Part shown: one piece after another, positions 56,536 to 64,000 of the stretch
Position numbering within the stretch: the first letter of the stretch is position 1
How the letters are laid out: each line of letters starts with the position of its first letter
Assembly (NCBI GenBank): GCA_029266425.1
Contig: JAQSWY010000014.1
Location: 1-64,000 of the forward strand
Length of the DNA: 64,000 nt
Origin: Xanthobacteraceae bacterium
GTDB taxonomy: Bacteria > Pseudomonadota > Alphaproteobacteria > Rhizobiales > Xanthobacteraceae
Direction of reading: 5' to 3'
Translations under genes and position numbers: made by a program
Notes under the pieces: model-generated
What the model saw: only the letters and a program-made list of their open reading frames with translations
Told to the model about the DNA's origin: nothing
The model's database searches: none

Positions 56536-56730
56536 GACCGATGGCAGGTCTCCTGGCTCGCGGGTCGCCGCCCACTCGCCGCCTTCCCGGACCTGGCGTC
56601 CAGTGGCTTGAGGCGTGGGCTCGCCGCTTACAGTTGCGGGGGCAGCCGCGGAATAGGAGCCACCTCTCTCAAGGCCGCTCCGCACCGCATTCCCTCTTCG
56701 TCCCTCCCTGGCGGGAGGAAACCATCGGTC
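56536..56730 (-). ncRNA. Cobalamin riboswitch upstream of cobW
   Basis: On the minus strand the P1 helix is GACCGATGG (56730-56722) with CCATCGGTC (56544-56536). The conserved core GCCCCCGCAACTGTAAGCGG is present, as is the B12 box GCCAGGAGACCTGCC (56557-56543). The 113 bases between aptamer and cobW are the expression platform; a GGGCTT hairpin (about 56472-56497) lies there. High adenosylcobalamin should shut off the cobW-N-G... operon. Confidence 0.93.
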
Positions 56731-56736
56731 TGCGCC

Positions 56737-56765
56737 ACTAAAGGAGCCGCGCTCCAGAATGTCAA
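56737..56765 (-). promoter_or_regulatory. Sigma-70-type promoter of the cobW operon
   Basis: On the minus strand, a perfect TTGACA (56765-56760) and TTTAGT (56742-56737) are separated by 17 bases. The expected start site is near 56730, exactly the first base of the riboswitch P1 helix, which supports the assignment. Confidence 0.7.
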
Positions 56766-56800
56766 CGCACCCGGTTGCGGCGGCGTGGGTGTCCTCTATA

Positions 56801-56994
56801 GTCGCCGGAGTCGTCGGTTCCCGTGGTGCGCACGGGACGCAAGACGGGAACGCGGTGGGACGGAACATTCCGTCGAATCCGCGGCTGCCCCCGCAACTGT
56901 AAGCGGCGAGCCCACTCTCCACTGGCCACTGGCTTATCAGCCGGGAAGGCGGGGAGCGGGCCGAGACCCGCGAGCCAGGAGACCGGCCGGCGAC
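56801..56994 (+). ncRNA. Cobalamin riboswitch upstream of cbtB
   Basis: P1 is GTCGCCGG (56801-56808) with CCGGCGAC (56987-56994). The same core, GCCCCCGCAACTGTAAGCGG, lies at about 56886-56905, and the B12 box GCCAGGAGACC at 56974-56984. A 6-bp hairpin ACCCTC/GAGGGT (57008-57024) follows, directly before the ribosome-binding site AGGAGA, so translational control is likely. Confidence 0.93.
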
Positions 56995-57037
56995 GCAACG
57001 CCAACCGACCCTCGGGTGGAGGGTTCAGGAGACCAGC

Positions 57038-57244
57038 ATGCATACGCAGAAGACCGGCACGCAGAACACCGCGGCGAATTCCGCGGCCCTTGCCGTCGAG
57101 ACCCCCGCTTCCCGCGCGCTCGCCATCACCTTCGCCGCCTTGCTCGGCGTGTTCGTGGTCGGCGGCGTGGGCTTCTCCCACATCAGCGCCGTGCACAATG
57201 CGGCGCACGACGTGCGTCACGCGACTGCCTTCCCCTGCCACTGA
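57038..57244 (+). CDS. cbtB: Cobalt transporter subunit CbtB
   Basis: A 68-residue single-pass membrane protein. The helix is ALAITFAALLGVFVVGGVGF at about residues 28-47. The C-terminal tail HNAAHDVRHATAFPCH has the His pattern of CbtB for cobalt binding. AGGAGA precedes the ATG. It is the first gene after a cobalamin riboswitch and is followed by cbtA, with which it forms the predicted cobalt importer. Confidence 0.93.
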   Translation: MHTQKTGTQNTAANSAALAVETPASRALAITFAALLGVFVVGGVGFSHISAVHNAAHDVRHATAFPCH

Positions 57245-57262
57245 GCCGCGGGAGAGACAGTT

Positions 57263-57997
57263 ATGTCGCTTTTCAGGACGATTCTGTTCGTCGCCGCGCT
57301 CGCCGGCATCGGCAGCGGCACGATCGCCGCCGGCATCCACATGGTCAGCGCCGTGCCGCTGATCCTCAAGGCCGAGACCTTCGAGGGCGGTGAGGCCGCA
57401 GCGGCACCTGCCGCCCACACACATGATGCCACAACGCCCGCCCACACGCATGACGAAGACGAATGGGCGCCGGCCGACGGCTTGGAGCGTAACGGCCTTA
57501 CCTTCGTCTTCATGGTGCTGACCGGCTTCGGTTTCGGCCTGCTGCTGATGGCGGCGGGCGAGATTGCTGGCGGCATCCATGACTGGCGCCACGGCATGCT
57601 TTGGGGACTTGCCGGGTTCGCGGTATTCACCCTCGCGCCCGGGCTTGGTCTGCCGCCGGAACTGCCGGCCATGCCGGCGGCGGATCTGCTCGCCCGGCAG
57701 ACCTGGTGGATCGGCACCGCTGCGGCGACCGCCGCGGGTCTTGCGCTGATGGTGTTCGGCCGTTCGCCGCTGTTCGCCGTCGCTGGCGTGGCGCTGATCC
57801 TCGTGCCGCACGTGATCGGCGCGCCGCAGCCGAATAGCCACGAGTCGCCGATCCCCGAGGCGCTGCACCACAGTTTCGTCGTCGCCTCGGTGGCGTCGAG
57901 CTTCGTGTTCTGGGTGCTGCTCGGCGGGCTCGCCGGCTGGCTGCGGCCGCGCATCGCCGCGCACGAGGCCGGCCGCGCCGTGGCGCACGCGACGTGA
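57263..57997 (+). CDS. cbtA: Cobalt transporter subunit CbtA
   Basis: A 244-residue membrane protein with about six helices. The first, FRTILFVAALAGIGSGTIAAG, is followed by a His-rich periplasmic loop (AAHTHDATTPAHTHDEDE) and by LTFVFMVLTGFGFGLLL. NSHESPIPEALHHSFVVASV in the last third keeps conserved His. Cobalt uptake for the ring synthesis is inferred from family and riboswitch. It lies 18 bases after cbtB and 10 before cobU. Confidence 0.93.
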   Translation: MSLFRTILFVAALAGIGSGTIAAGIHMVSAVPLILKAETFEGGEAAAAPAAHTHDATTPAHTHDEDEWAPADGLERNGLTFVFMVLTGFGFGLLLMAAGEIAGGIHDWRHGMLWGLAGFAVFTLAPGLGLPPELPAMPAADLLARQTWWIGTAAATAAGLALMVFGRSPLFAVAGVALILVPHVIGAPQPNSHESPIPEALHHSFVVASVASSFVFWVLLGGLAGWLRPRIAAHEAGRAVAHAT

Positions 57998-58007
57998 AGC
58001 TCACCCG

Positions 58008-58514
58008 ATGAAGCTCACCTTCGTCCTCGGCGGCGCGCGCTCCGGCAAGAGCCGCCACGCGGAGGCGCTGGTCGAGGCGCTGCCCTCGCCCTGGACGTAC
58101 ATCGCCACGGCGGAAGCCTATGATGACGAGATGGCGGAGCGCATCGCGCTCCACCGTTCGCGGCGCGGCGCGGGATGGGGGACCATCGACGCGCCGCACC
58201 ACCTCGCCGCCGCCTTGATGACCGTGCCGCCCGAGCGCGTGGCGTTGATCGACTGCCTGACGCTCTGGCTCTCCAACCGCATGCTGGCCGACGCCAACAT
58301 CGAGATGGAGAGCGCGGTGGTGGAAGCCGCGATGCTGGCGCGCGAGGCGCCACTATTCGTGGTCTCCAACGAGGTCGGGCTCGGAATCGTGCCCGACAAC
58401 GCCCTCGCCCGCCGTTTCCGCGATGCCCAGGGCCGGCTCAACCAGCGCATCGCGGCGTTTGCCGACGAGGTGGTGCTGATGGTCGCCGGCCTGCCTTTGA
58501 AGGTGAAGGGATGA
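58008..58514 (+). CDS. cobU: Adenosylcobinamide kinase / adenosylcobinamide-phosphate guanylyltransferase
   Basis: A 168-residue CobU (called CobP in the aerobic organisms). The P-loop GGARSGKS is at residues 8-15, the His of the guanylyl intermediate is in ALHRSRRGAGW near residue 45, and SNEVGLGIVPDNALARRFRD is the family signature. It phosphorylates and activates adenosylcobinamide for the nucleotide loop. It overlaps cobO by 4 bases. Confidence 0.95.
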   Translation: MKLTFVLGGARSGKSRHAEALVEALPSPWTYIATAEAYDDEMAERIALHRSRRGAGWGTIDAPHHLAAALMTVPPERVALIDCLTLWLSNRMLADANIEMESAVVEAAMLAREAPLFVVSNEVGLGIVPDNALARRFRDAQGRLNQRIAAFADEVVLMVAGLPLKVKG

Positions 58515-59140
58515 GCGCGATTACGCCCCAGGAAATTACTTCGAAAGACGCCGAGCGCCATCGCGCCAAGATGGAAAAGCGCAAGGCGGTGCAGGACGCC
58601 GAGGTGGCGGACAAGACCGTCGAGAAGGGCCTGCTCATCGTCCATACCGGCCCGGGCAAGGGCAAGTCCACCGCCGCCTTCGGCCTCGCCTTGCGAACCC
58701 TTGGTCATGGTGGACGCGTCGGCGTGGTGCAGTTCATCAAGGGCGCGTGGCATTCGGCCGAGCGCGATGCGCTTGTCGTTTTCGGCGACCGGGTCGAATG
58801 GCACACCATGGGCGAAGGCTTCACCTGGGAGACCCAGGACCTCGCCCGCGACATCGCCGCCGCGCAAAGGGCGTGGGCCAAGGCGCAGGAACTCATGGCG
58901 GACGCGAGCATCGGCCTCGTCATCCTGGATGAGCTGAACATCGCGCTACGCTACGACTATCTGCCGCTGGATGAGGTGGTGGCGGCGCTCAAGGCGCGGC
59001 GCGACGGGCTGCACGTCGTCGTCACCGGCCGCAACGCCAAGCCGGCGCTGATCGAGGCGGCCGACCTCGTCACCGAGATGGCTCTCGTGAAGCACCACTT
59101 CGCCGCGGGGGTGAAGGCGCAGAAGGGGGTGGAGTTTTGA
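58511..59140 (+). CDS. cobO: Cob(I)yrinic acid a,c-diamide adenosyltransferase
   Basis: A 209-residue CobO/BtuR-type adenosyltransferase. P-loop is HTGPGKGKSTAAFGLALR near residues 44-61; RVEWHTMGEGFTWETQD and VILDELNIALRYDYL follow. It adds the adenosyl group from ATP to the cobalt. The ATG at 58511 overlaps the cobU stop. It is followed by a family B repeat before cobQ. Confidence 0.95.
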   Translation: MSAITPQEITSKDAERHRAKMEKRKAVQDAEVADKTVEKGLLIVHTGPGKGKSTAAFGLALRTLGHGGRVGVVQFIKGAWHSAERDALVVFGDRVEWHTMGEGFTWETQDLARDIAAAQRAWAKAQELMADASIGLVILDELNIALRYDYLPLDEVVAALKARRDGLHVVVTGRNAKPALIEAADLVTEMALVKHHFAAGVKAQKGVEF

Positions 59141-59156
59141 GGTGCGCGGGGGTGGG

Positions 59157-59258
59157 CATCCTTCGAGGCTCGCTGTGCTCGCACCTCAGGATGACGTTCA
59201 TCTGTAGGCGCGCCGTCATCCTGAGGTGCTCGGGCAAGGCCCGAGCCTCGAAGGATGC
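59157..59258. repeat. Family B double palindromic repeat between cobO and cobQ
   Basis: CATCCTTCGAGG to CACCTCAGGATGACG, a short spacer, then CGTCATCCTGAGGTG to CTCGAAGGATG. Same layout as the other family B copies. Confidence 0.85.
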
Positions 59259-59276
59259 TGAAAAAGGACGCGCCTA

Positions 59277-60743
59277 ATGACCCGCGCCCTGATGTTCCAG
59301 GGCACCGGCTCGGATGTCGGCAAGTCGCTCATCGTCGCCGGCCTCGCCCGCGCCTTCTCCAATCGGGGCCTCAAGGTCCGCCCGTTCAAGCCGCAGAACA
59401 TGTCGAACAATGCCGCGGTCACCGCGGACGGCGGCGAGATCGGCCGGGCGCAGGCGCTGCAGGCTCGCGCCGCCCGGGTGGCGCCGTCGGTGCACATGAA
59501 CCCGGTGCTGCTGAAGCCGCAGAGCGAGGTCGGCGCACAGATCGTGGTGCAGGGCCGCGTCCATGCCACCGCACGGGCGGCGGAGTATCAGGCGATCAAG
59601 CCGAGCCTGATGCCGGCCGTGCTGGAGAGCTTCGCCCGTCTCGCAGATGAGGCCGACCTGGTGCTGGTGGAAGGCGCGGGCTCGGCCTCCGAGATCAATC
59701 TGCGCGCCGGGGACATCGCCAACGTGGGCTTCGCCCGCGCGGCCGGTGTCCCCGTTGTGCTGATCGGCGACATCGAGCGTGGCGGTGTGATCGCCAGCCT
59801 CGTCGGTACCCATGCCGTGCTGCCGCCCGACGACGCGGCAATGATCCGGGGCTTCCTCGTCAACCGCTTCCGCGGCGACCCGGCGCTGTTCGCCGCCGGC
59901 ATGGCGGAGATTGCCCGCCGCACCGGCTGGGCGAGCCTCGGGCTCATTCCGTTCTTCGAAGCCGCACACCGCCTGCCGGCCGAGGATGCCCTCGGGCTAG
60001 ACAGCCCGCGGCCGGTCAAGCCCGATGCCCGCTTGCGCATCGCCGTGCCGATCCTGCCGCGCATCTCGAATTTCGACGATCTCGACCCGCTGGAGGCCGA
60101 GCCGTCGGTTGAGATCATCCGCATAAAGCCGGGAACCGCCCTCCCCGGTGACGCGCAACTCGTCATCCTGCCCGGCTCGAAATCGACCATACCCGATCTC
60201 GCCGCGCTGCGCGCCAATGGCTGGGACATCGACCTCATCGCCCATGTGCGCCGCGGCGGCCATGTGCTGGGCCTCTGCGGCGGCTACCAGATGCTCGGCC
60301 GCAGCATTGCCGATCCGGACGGCGTCGAGGGCCCGGCCGGCACTGTGCCCGGTCTCGGCCTGCTCGATGTGGAGACCGTGCTCTCCGGCGAGAAGCGCCT
60401 TGCCGCGGTGACCGGCGAAACCGCGGACGGCATCAGCTTCTCCGGCTATGAAATGCATATGGGCGCCACCGAGGGCCCGGGCCGCGCCCGCCCCTTCTGC
60501 AGCATCAGGGGTCTACCGGAAGGCGCGGTCTCAATGGACGGACGGGTGATCGGCACCTATGCGCACGGCCTGTTCGCCGACGACCGTCAGCGCGCCGCCT
60601 GGCTGCACCGGCTAGGCGCCGGCCCTTCCCGCGTCGCCTATGAGGACGGCGTCGAGGCAACGCTCGATGCCTTGGCGGCTCATCTCGAGGCCCATATCGA
60701 TCTCGACCGGCTGCTGAGCCTTGCCGCGCCGGTCGGCCGGTGA
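59277..60743 (+). CDS. cobQ: Cobyric acid synthase
   Basis: A 488-residue amidase that amidates the b, d, e and g side chains. The ATP-binding start [20 protein letters not shown] and KPQNMSNNA are intact. The glutamine amidotransferase part has [10 protein letters not shown] with the catalytic Cys near residue 335 and GTYAHGLF with the His near residue 425. It is last of the plus-strand cob genes, with 9 bases to the convergent TadG-like gene. Confidence 0.96.
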   Translation: MTRALMFQGTGSDVGKSLIVAGLARAFSNRGLKVRPFKPQNMSNNAAVTADGGEIGRAQALQARAARVAPSVHMNPVLLKPQSEVGAQIVVQGRVHATARAAEYQAIKPSLMPAVLESFARLADEADLVLVEGAGSASEINLRAGDIANVGFARAAGVPVVLIGDIERGGVIASLVGTHAVLPPDDAAMIRGFLVNRFRGDPALFAAGMAEIARRTGWASLGLIPFFEAAHRLPAEDALGLDSPRPVKPDARLRIAVPILPRISNFDDLDPLEAEPSVEIIRIKPGTALPGDAQLVILPGSKSTIPDLAALRANGWDIDLIAHVRRGGHVLGLCGGYQMLGRSIADPDGVEGPAGTVPGLGLLDVETVLSGEKRLAAVTGETADGISFSGYEMHMGATEGPGRARPFCSIRGLPEGAVSMDGRVIGTYAHGLFADDRQRAAWLHRLGAGPSRVAYEDGVEATLDALAAHLEAHIDLDRLLSLAAPVGR

Positions 60744-60752
60744 GCGCGATGC

Positions 60753-62060
60753 TCAGTGTACCAGGACCGCCTGGCGCGGCGCCTCGGCGTCGCCGGTCTC
60801 ATCATCGCTACCGAGCGGGATCGCCTTGTCGGAGCCGCTGAATATCCAGCCCGAAGCGTTCAGGATCATGGTGTTATAGATCAGCATCACCTTGTGGGCG
60901 GTGATGTTCGAGGACGAGTTGAAGGTCACGTTGCGGCTCGGCAGATACATCAGCCCCTCGATGAGCGAATCATTGGTGCTGTTGAAGACGAGCGGCGATT
61001 TCGACAGGTTCGGCGGCTCGAAGAACAGGATGCCGGCATAGTCGCCGCTGGCGGGCGCCGAGAGGTTCAAGGTGACGTCGCCATTGAACTGGATATTGGA
61101 ATTGGCCTCGGGGAAATAGATGGTCACCCCCGTGCCCTTCATCACCGAGCCCGAATTGATGATGTTGCTGTTCTTGAAGATGTAGAGACCCGGAGCCATC
61201 GAAATCCTGGTCGAGCCATTGAACGTGATGTTCTGGAACAGGCCCGGCTGCATCGTCACATTGCTCGCGCCATTGATATTGACGTTACAATAATTGCCCG
61301 CCGGCAGATCGATATTGGCGCCATTGACGTTGTAACTGGCATTGGCAACCGTGCAATTGCCCGGGACCGCCACTGTGGGCAGCTTGCCGGCATAGGGGTC
61401 GTCCAGCGCCGCGCAATCGGTCTCCACCGGCGCCTTGACGTTGCCATTGACGGTGACCCTGCTGCTCTTCACGCAGATCTTCTGTACTTTGAGTTCGGTG
61501 GTGCCATTGATGGTCACCGCCGGAGTGCCGGTCGAGCGGACGTGGATCTCGCAATCCGGCGCCGTGATCTCGGCCCCGCCATTGACCAGCAGAGACTGGG
61601 TCGCGCTGGGGTCGACCAGCAGGATGCACATCTTGCCGCCGGCGCTCGCGTCTTCCTCGGCTTCGCCCACGATGACCCTGGCGGCGGCATCGGCGCTCAG
61701 CGCGATGGTGGTGATGTGCATCACGCCGAGCAGCGTCGTTTCCATCGTGCCGGTGGCCGTGCCGGTCAGCGTGGAACCCGCCCCCATGGTGAAGGTGGCA
61801 GTGGCCTCGGTGAGATTGAGGCTGGCAGCCTGCGCGTCAAAGAAGGCCTTCGCGGTCGCCGCTTCCTTGCCGGTCTCGGCGACGCCGGCTAGCACGGCAC
61901 TGTCCAGCATGCTCTGCAGGGCTGCGCGTTCATGATTGGCGCGGGCGAAATCGATACCGGCTCCGACCACGCCGATAGCCGGCACGGCGGTCAGCCCGAA
62001 GATGATCCCCACATTGCCCCGGCGATCGCCAAAGAACGCAGCCAGACGCCGTAGAAACAT
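60753..62060 (-). CDS. TadE/TadG-type membrane-anchored protein with beta-helix-like C-terminus
   Basis: A 435-residue protein. The start RRGNVGIIFGLTAVPAIGVVG with the helix and ARANHERAALQSMLDSAVLA is the TadE/TadG prepilin-like pattern of Flp pilus loci. The later two thirds (about 150-420) are Asn/Gly/Ser/Thr-rich with repeated INGTTEL, INGASN, FNGSTR, FNGDVT, FNSTND and FNSSSN units, suggesting a parallel beta-helix outside the cell. The ATG at 62060 with AAAGGTG upstream was chosen. No other tad gene is near, and it sits between cobQ and cobD on minus. Role unknown. Confidence 0.78.
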   Translation of the reverse strand: MFLRRLAAFFGDRRGNVGIIFGLTAVPAIGVVGAGIDFARANHERAALQSMLDSAVLAGVAETGKEAATAKAFFDAQAASLNLTEATATFTMGAGSTLTGTATGTMETTLLGVMHITTIALSADAAARVIVGEAEEDASAGGKMCILLVDPSATQSLLVNGGAEITAPDCEIHVRSTGTPAVTINGTTELKVQKICVKSSRVTVNGNVKAPVETDCAALDDPYAGKLPTVAVPGNCTVANASYNVNGANIDLPAGNYCNVNINGASNVTMQPGLFQNITFNGSTRISMAPGLYIFKNSNIINSGSVMKGTGVTIYFPEANSNIQFNGDVTLNLSAPASGDYAGILFFEPPNLSKSPLVFNSTNDSLIEGLMYLPSRNVTFNSSSNITAHKVMLIYNTMILNASGWIFSGSDKAIPLGSDDETGDAEAPRQAVLVH

Positions 62061-62243
62061 AGTGAATGCACCTTTAACGCATACGCGATTCATCACATGG
62101 TGCGGGGCGCAAATTGTTCCGCCAAGCAATAAGATGTGACACACGGCGGCTGTCGCACGAACTGGTTAATGATTGCCGCAACCGGCGCAACCAAATCCTT
62201 GAAAATCATCGCAACAATAAATTTCGAAATCTCATATAAATTC
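62061..62243. other. AT-rich upstream region of the TadG-like gene
   Basis: 183 bases between cobD and the TadG-like gene; the part near cobD (62160-62243) is much more AT-rich than its surroundings and probably holds the promoter. No clear -35/-10 pair or operator was identified. Confidence 0.4.
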
Positions 62244-63203
62244 CTATAGAAGTACAATGACAATCGCGATAACCAATACTATCAGCAACGCGTCAGCGAG
62301 ATGGTAAATACGTAGGGCGCGGCGTATGTCGGCGGCATTTGCGGTGCGACGACCGTCCCGCCCCATCCAGTGATCCTGCACCACCTTGCCGCCATAGGTC
62401 CGTGGCCCGGCGAGCGCGACGCCGAGCGCGCCGGCCATCGCCGCCTCCGGCCAGCCAGCATTGGGCGAGCGGTGCCGGCCCGCATCCGCCAGCATTGCCC
62501 GCCACGCATTGTGCGCCGAGGCCCCCGGGGTCAAGAAAGCCGCGGCGATAATCAGCGTGCCGGCAAGCCGCGAGGCCGGCAGATTGACGAAATCGTCTAG
62601 CCTGGCTGCCGTCCGGCCGAAATCCACATAACGCGGCGTGCGATGCCCGATCATGCTGTCGGCGGTGTTGACCGCCTTGTAGAGCGCGCCGCCGGTGACG
62701 CCGGCAACCGCGGTCCATAGCGCCGGCGCGACGATGCCGTCGGAGAAATTCTCGGCGAGGCTCTCGATCGCGGCGCGCGCCACCCCGGCCTCGTCCAACG
62801 CCTCCGGGTCGCGGCCGACAATGTGCGACACCGCGATGCGCCCGGCCTCCAGGCTGTGCTCCAGCCCCTCCGCCACGCGCTTCACATGGGCGTGGAGGCT
62901 GCGCTGGGCGAGCAGCGTGCTGGCGGCGAGCGCGGCGACGACATCGCCGAACGGCACCGCATAGAGCCGCGTCTCGATGAAGAACACCGGTGCCCCGACG
63001 CAGAACAGGAGGATGATCAGCGCCATCGTGCCATTGAAGCGGCGGGTGTCGGCGCGGTCCCTGTCGCGGTTCATGTGACGGTCGAGCAGGGTGATCAGGC
63101 GCCCGATCCAGGTGACCGGATGGCCGATCCAGCGATAAAGCCAGGCCGGATAGCCGAAAGCAGCCTCGATCAGGAGCGCAAGTGCGGCTACACCGAAGGT
63201 CAC
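62244..63203 (-). CDS. cobD: Adenosylcobinamide-phosphate synthase CobD/CbiB
   Basis: A 319-residue membrane protein with five or so helices. Signatures are HPVTWIGRLITLLD near residue 28, ENFSDGIVAPALWTAVAGVTGGALYKAVNTADSMIG (about 150-185, given as range) and RSPNAGWPEAAMAGALGVAL. It attaches aminopropanol phosphate to cobyric acid. cobC, its usual neighbour, is absent here. It is divergent from recQ by 80 bases. Confidence 0.94.
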   Translation of the reverse strand: MTFGVAALALLIEAAFGYPAWLYRWIGHPVTWIGRLITLLDRHMNRDRDRADTRRFNGTMALIILLFCVGAPVFFIETRLYAVPFGDVVAALAASTLLAQRSLHAHVKRVAEGLEHSLEAGRIAVSHIVGRDPEALDEAGVARAAIESLAENFSDGIVAPALWTAVAGVTGGALYKAVNTADSMIGHRTPRYVDFGRTAARLDDFVNLPASRLAGTLIIAAAFLTPGASAHNAWRAMLADAGRHRSPNAGWPEAAMAGALGVALAGPRTYGGKVVQDHWMGRDGRRTANAADIRRALRIYHLADALLIVLVIAIVIVLL

Positions 63204-63282
63204 GTTGAATCCTGTCGTCGCTGATTCTGCACCGCAGCTAAATCCGGCAAACGGTAACGCTCAAGGTCTAATTGCCCGCCGC

Positions 63283-64000
63283 ATGAACCAGATGATCCCC
63301 CCCCACGAGATTTCGGCCGCGCGCGAGGAGCAAAGCCGGCGCGTGCTGAAGGAGGTGTTTGGCTTCGACCGCTTCCGTCCCGGTCAGCAGGAAGTGGTGG
63401 ATGCGGTGCTCGCTGGCGTGCCGACGCTTGCGGTGATGCCGACCGGCGCCGGCAAGTCGCTGTGTTATCAGCTCCCCGCCCTCGTGCTCGGCGGGCTCGC
63501 CATCGTCGTCTCCCCGCTGATCGCGCTGATGGACGACCAGGTCTCCGCCCTCAAGCTGGAGGGCGTCGCCGCCGAGGCGATCCATTCCGGCCGCTCGCGC
63601 GAAGACAACATCGCCGCCTGGCGCCGCGTCGCGGCGGGCGAGGTGCGCCTGCTCTATCTCGCTCCCGAGCGGCTCCTGACAGAGCGCATGCTGTCGGCGC
63701 TCTCGCGCCTGCCACTCAACCTCATCGCCATCGACGAGGCGCACTGCATCTCGCAATGGGGCCACAGCTTCCGCGGCGAATATCTCGGCCTCGGCCGGCT
63801 GCGCGAGGTGTTCCCGCAGGTGCCGCTGGTGGCGCTGACCGCCACCGCCGACGTCTCGACCCGCGACGATATCGTGCAGCGGCTGTTCGGCGGGCAGGCA
63901 CGGGTCTTCGTCTCCGGCTTCGACCGGCCGAACATCACCATCGGCGTCGAGGACAAGCGCAGTCCGGCCGAGCAGATCGAGAGCTTCGTGCGGGCGCGGC
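63283..64000 (+). CDS. recQ: ATP-dependent DNA helicase RecQ (5' part)
   Basis: The first 239 codons of a superfamily 2 helicase; the window ends before the rest. Motif 0 is FRPGQQEVVD (31-40), Walker A is MPTGAGKS (52-59), motif Ia is VSPLIALMDDQV, and the DEAH box IDEAHCISQWG is at 150-160. The next residues are H161-S162, where most RecQ proteins have His-Asp. Motif III VALTATAD and GFDRPNITIGV follow. It unwinds DNA in recombination and repair. The ATG at 63283 fits; an ATG three codons later is possible. Confidence 0.95.
   Translation, partial: MNQMIPPHEISAAREEQSRRVLKEVFGFDRFRPGQQEVVDAVLAGVPTLAVMPTGAGKSLCYQLPALVLGGLAIVVSPLIALMDDQVSALKLEGVAAEAIHSGRSREDNIAAWRRVAAGEVRLLYLAPERLLTERMLSALSRLPLNLIAIDEAHCISQWGHSFRGEYLGLGRLREVFPQVPLVALTATADVSTRDDIVQRLFGGQARVFVSGFDRPNITIGVEDKRSPAEQIESFVRAR

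Noticed and set aside
56775..56801. Promoter for the plus-strand riboswitch (TTGCGG and TCTATA)
   Set aside because: The spacing is 14 bases and the start site would cut into the P1 helix, so the match is not convincing.
1..64000. tRNA, rRNA, insertion sequence or phage attachment site
   Set aside because: No cloverleaf, rRNA segment, transposase frame or integrase was recognised on either strand. The dispersed repeats carry no gene.

Overview
The window is high-GC DNA from an alphaproteobacterium, most likely of the order Hyphomicrobiales (Xanthobacteraceae or Nitrobacteraceae type). This is inferred from the aerobic cob gene set, the rhizobial-style ABC and Dha operons, the glg operon with a glgX-malQ fusion, and the dense dispersed palindromic repeats. 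No rRNA, tRNA, insertion sequence, phage gene or CRISPR array was seen. The content is mostly chromosomal metabolism.

Layout. 1-1.5 kb: a membrane methyltransferase-like gene closed by a hairpin terminator. 1.7-13.2 kb (minus): a carbohydrate or polyol ABC importer (binding protein, two permeases, a small membrane protein, two ATPases) followed by a TIM-barrel isomerase and a PTS-type dihydroxyacetone kinase set (DhaL, DhaM-EIIA, HPr, enzyme I, an HTH-like protein, DhaK). 13.7-23.6 kb: a Gfo/Idh oxidoreductase, a second TIM-barrel protein, xylA, xylB and a LacI-type regulator on minus, divergent from xylF-xylH-xylG on plus. 23.7-26.6 kb: a copper-handling cluster (two small exported proteins, PCu(A)C chaperone, PepSY membrane protein). 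26.6-29.9 kb: a ModE-like HTH protein and modABC with a palindromic operator. 30-30.8 kb: two small proteins. 30.9-43 kb (minus): glgP-glgB-glgC-glgA-glgX/malQ for glycogen turnover. 43-63.2 kb: a large cobalamin cluster (cobB, M, E, L, K, J, I, H, G, N, W, cbtB, cbtA, cobU, cobO, cobQ, cobD), with two cobalamin riboswitches back to back between cobW and cbtB and a TadG-like gene between cobQ and cobD. 63.3 kb to the end: the 5' part of recQ.

How they work together. The first operon would import a small sugar or polyol, isomerise or oxidise it, and phosphorylate a ketone product from PEP through a dedicated EI-HPr-EIIA relay. The xyl genes import xylose and convert it to xylulose 5-phosphate. 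The glg operon makes and degrades glycogen. The cob genes cover most of the aerobic corrin ring pathway, cobalt uptake and chelation (CbtAB, CobN, CobW), amidation and nucleotide-loop steps. cobA, cobF, cobST, cobC and cobV are not in the window.

The most striking feature is a set of four families of about 40-125 bp palindromic repeats (called A to D here). They lie between genes but also sit in frame inside at least four genes (cobN, twice; cobG; glgX-malQ; the small transporter membrane protein). There they add roughly 30-70 residue low-complexity segments without breaking the reading frame. This resembles the Rickettsia palindromic elements and is the main thing worth following up.
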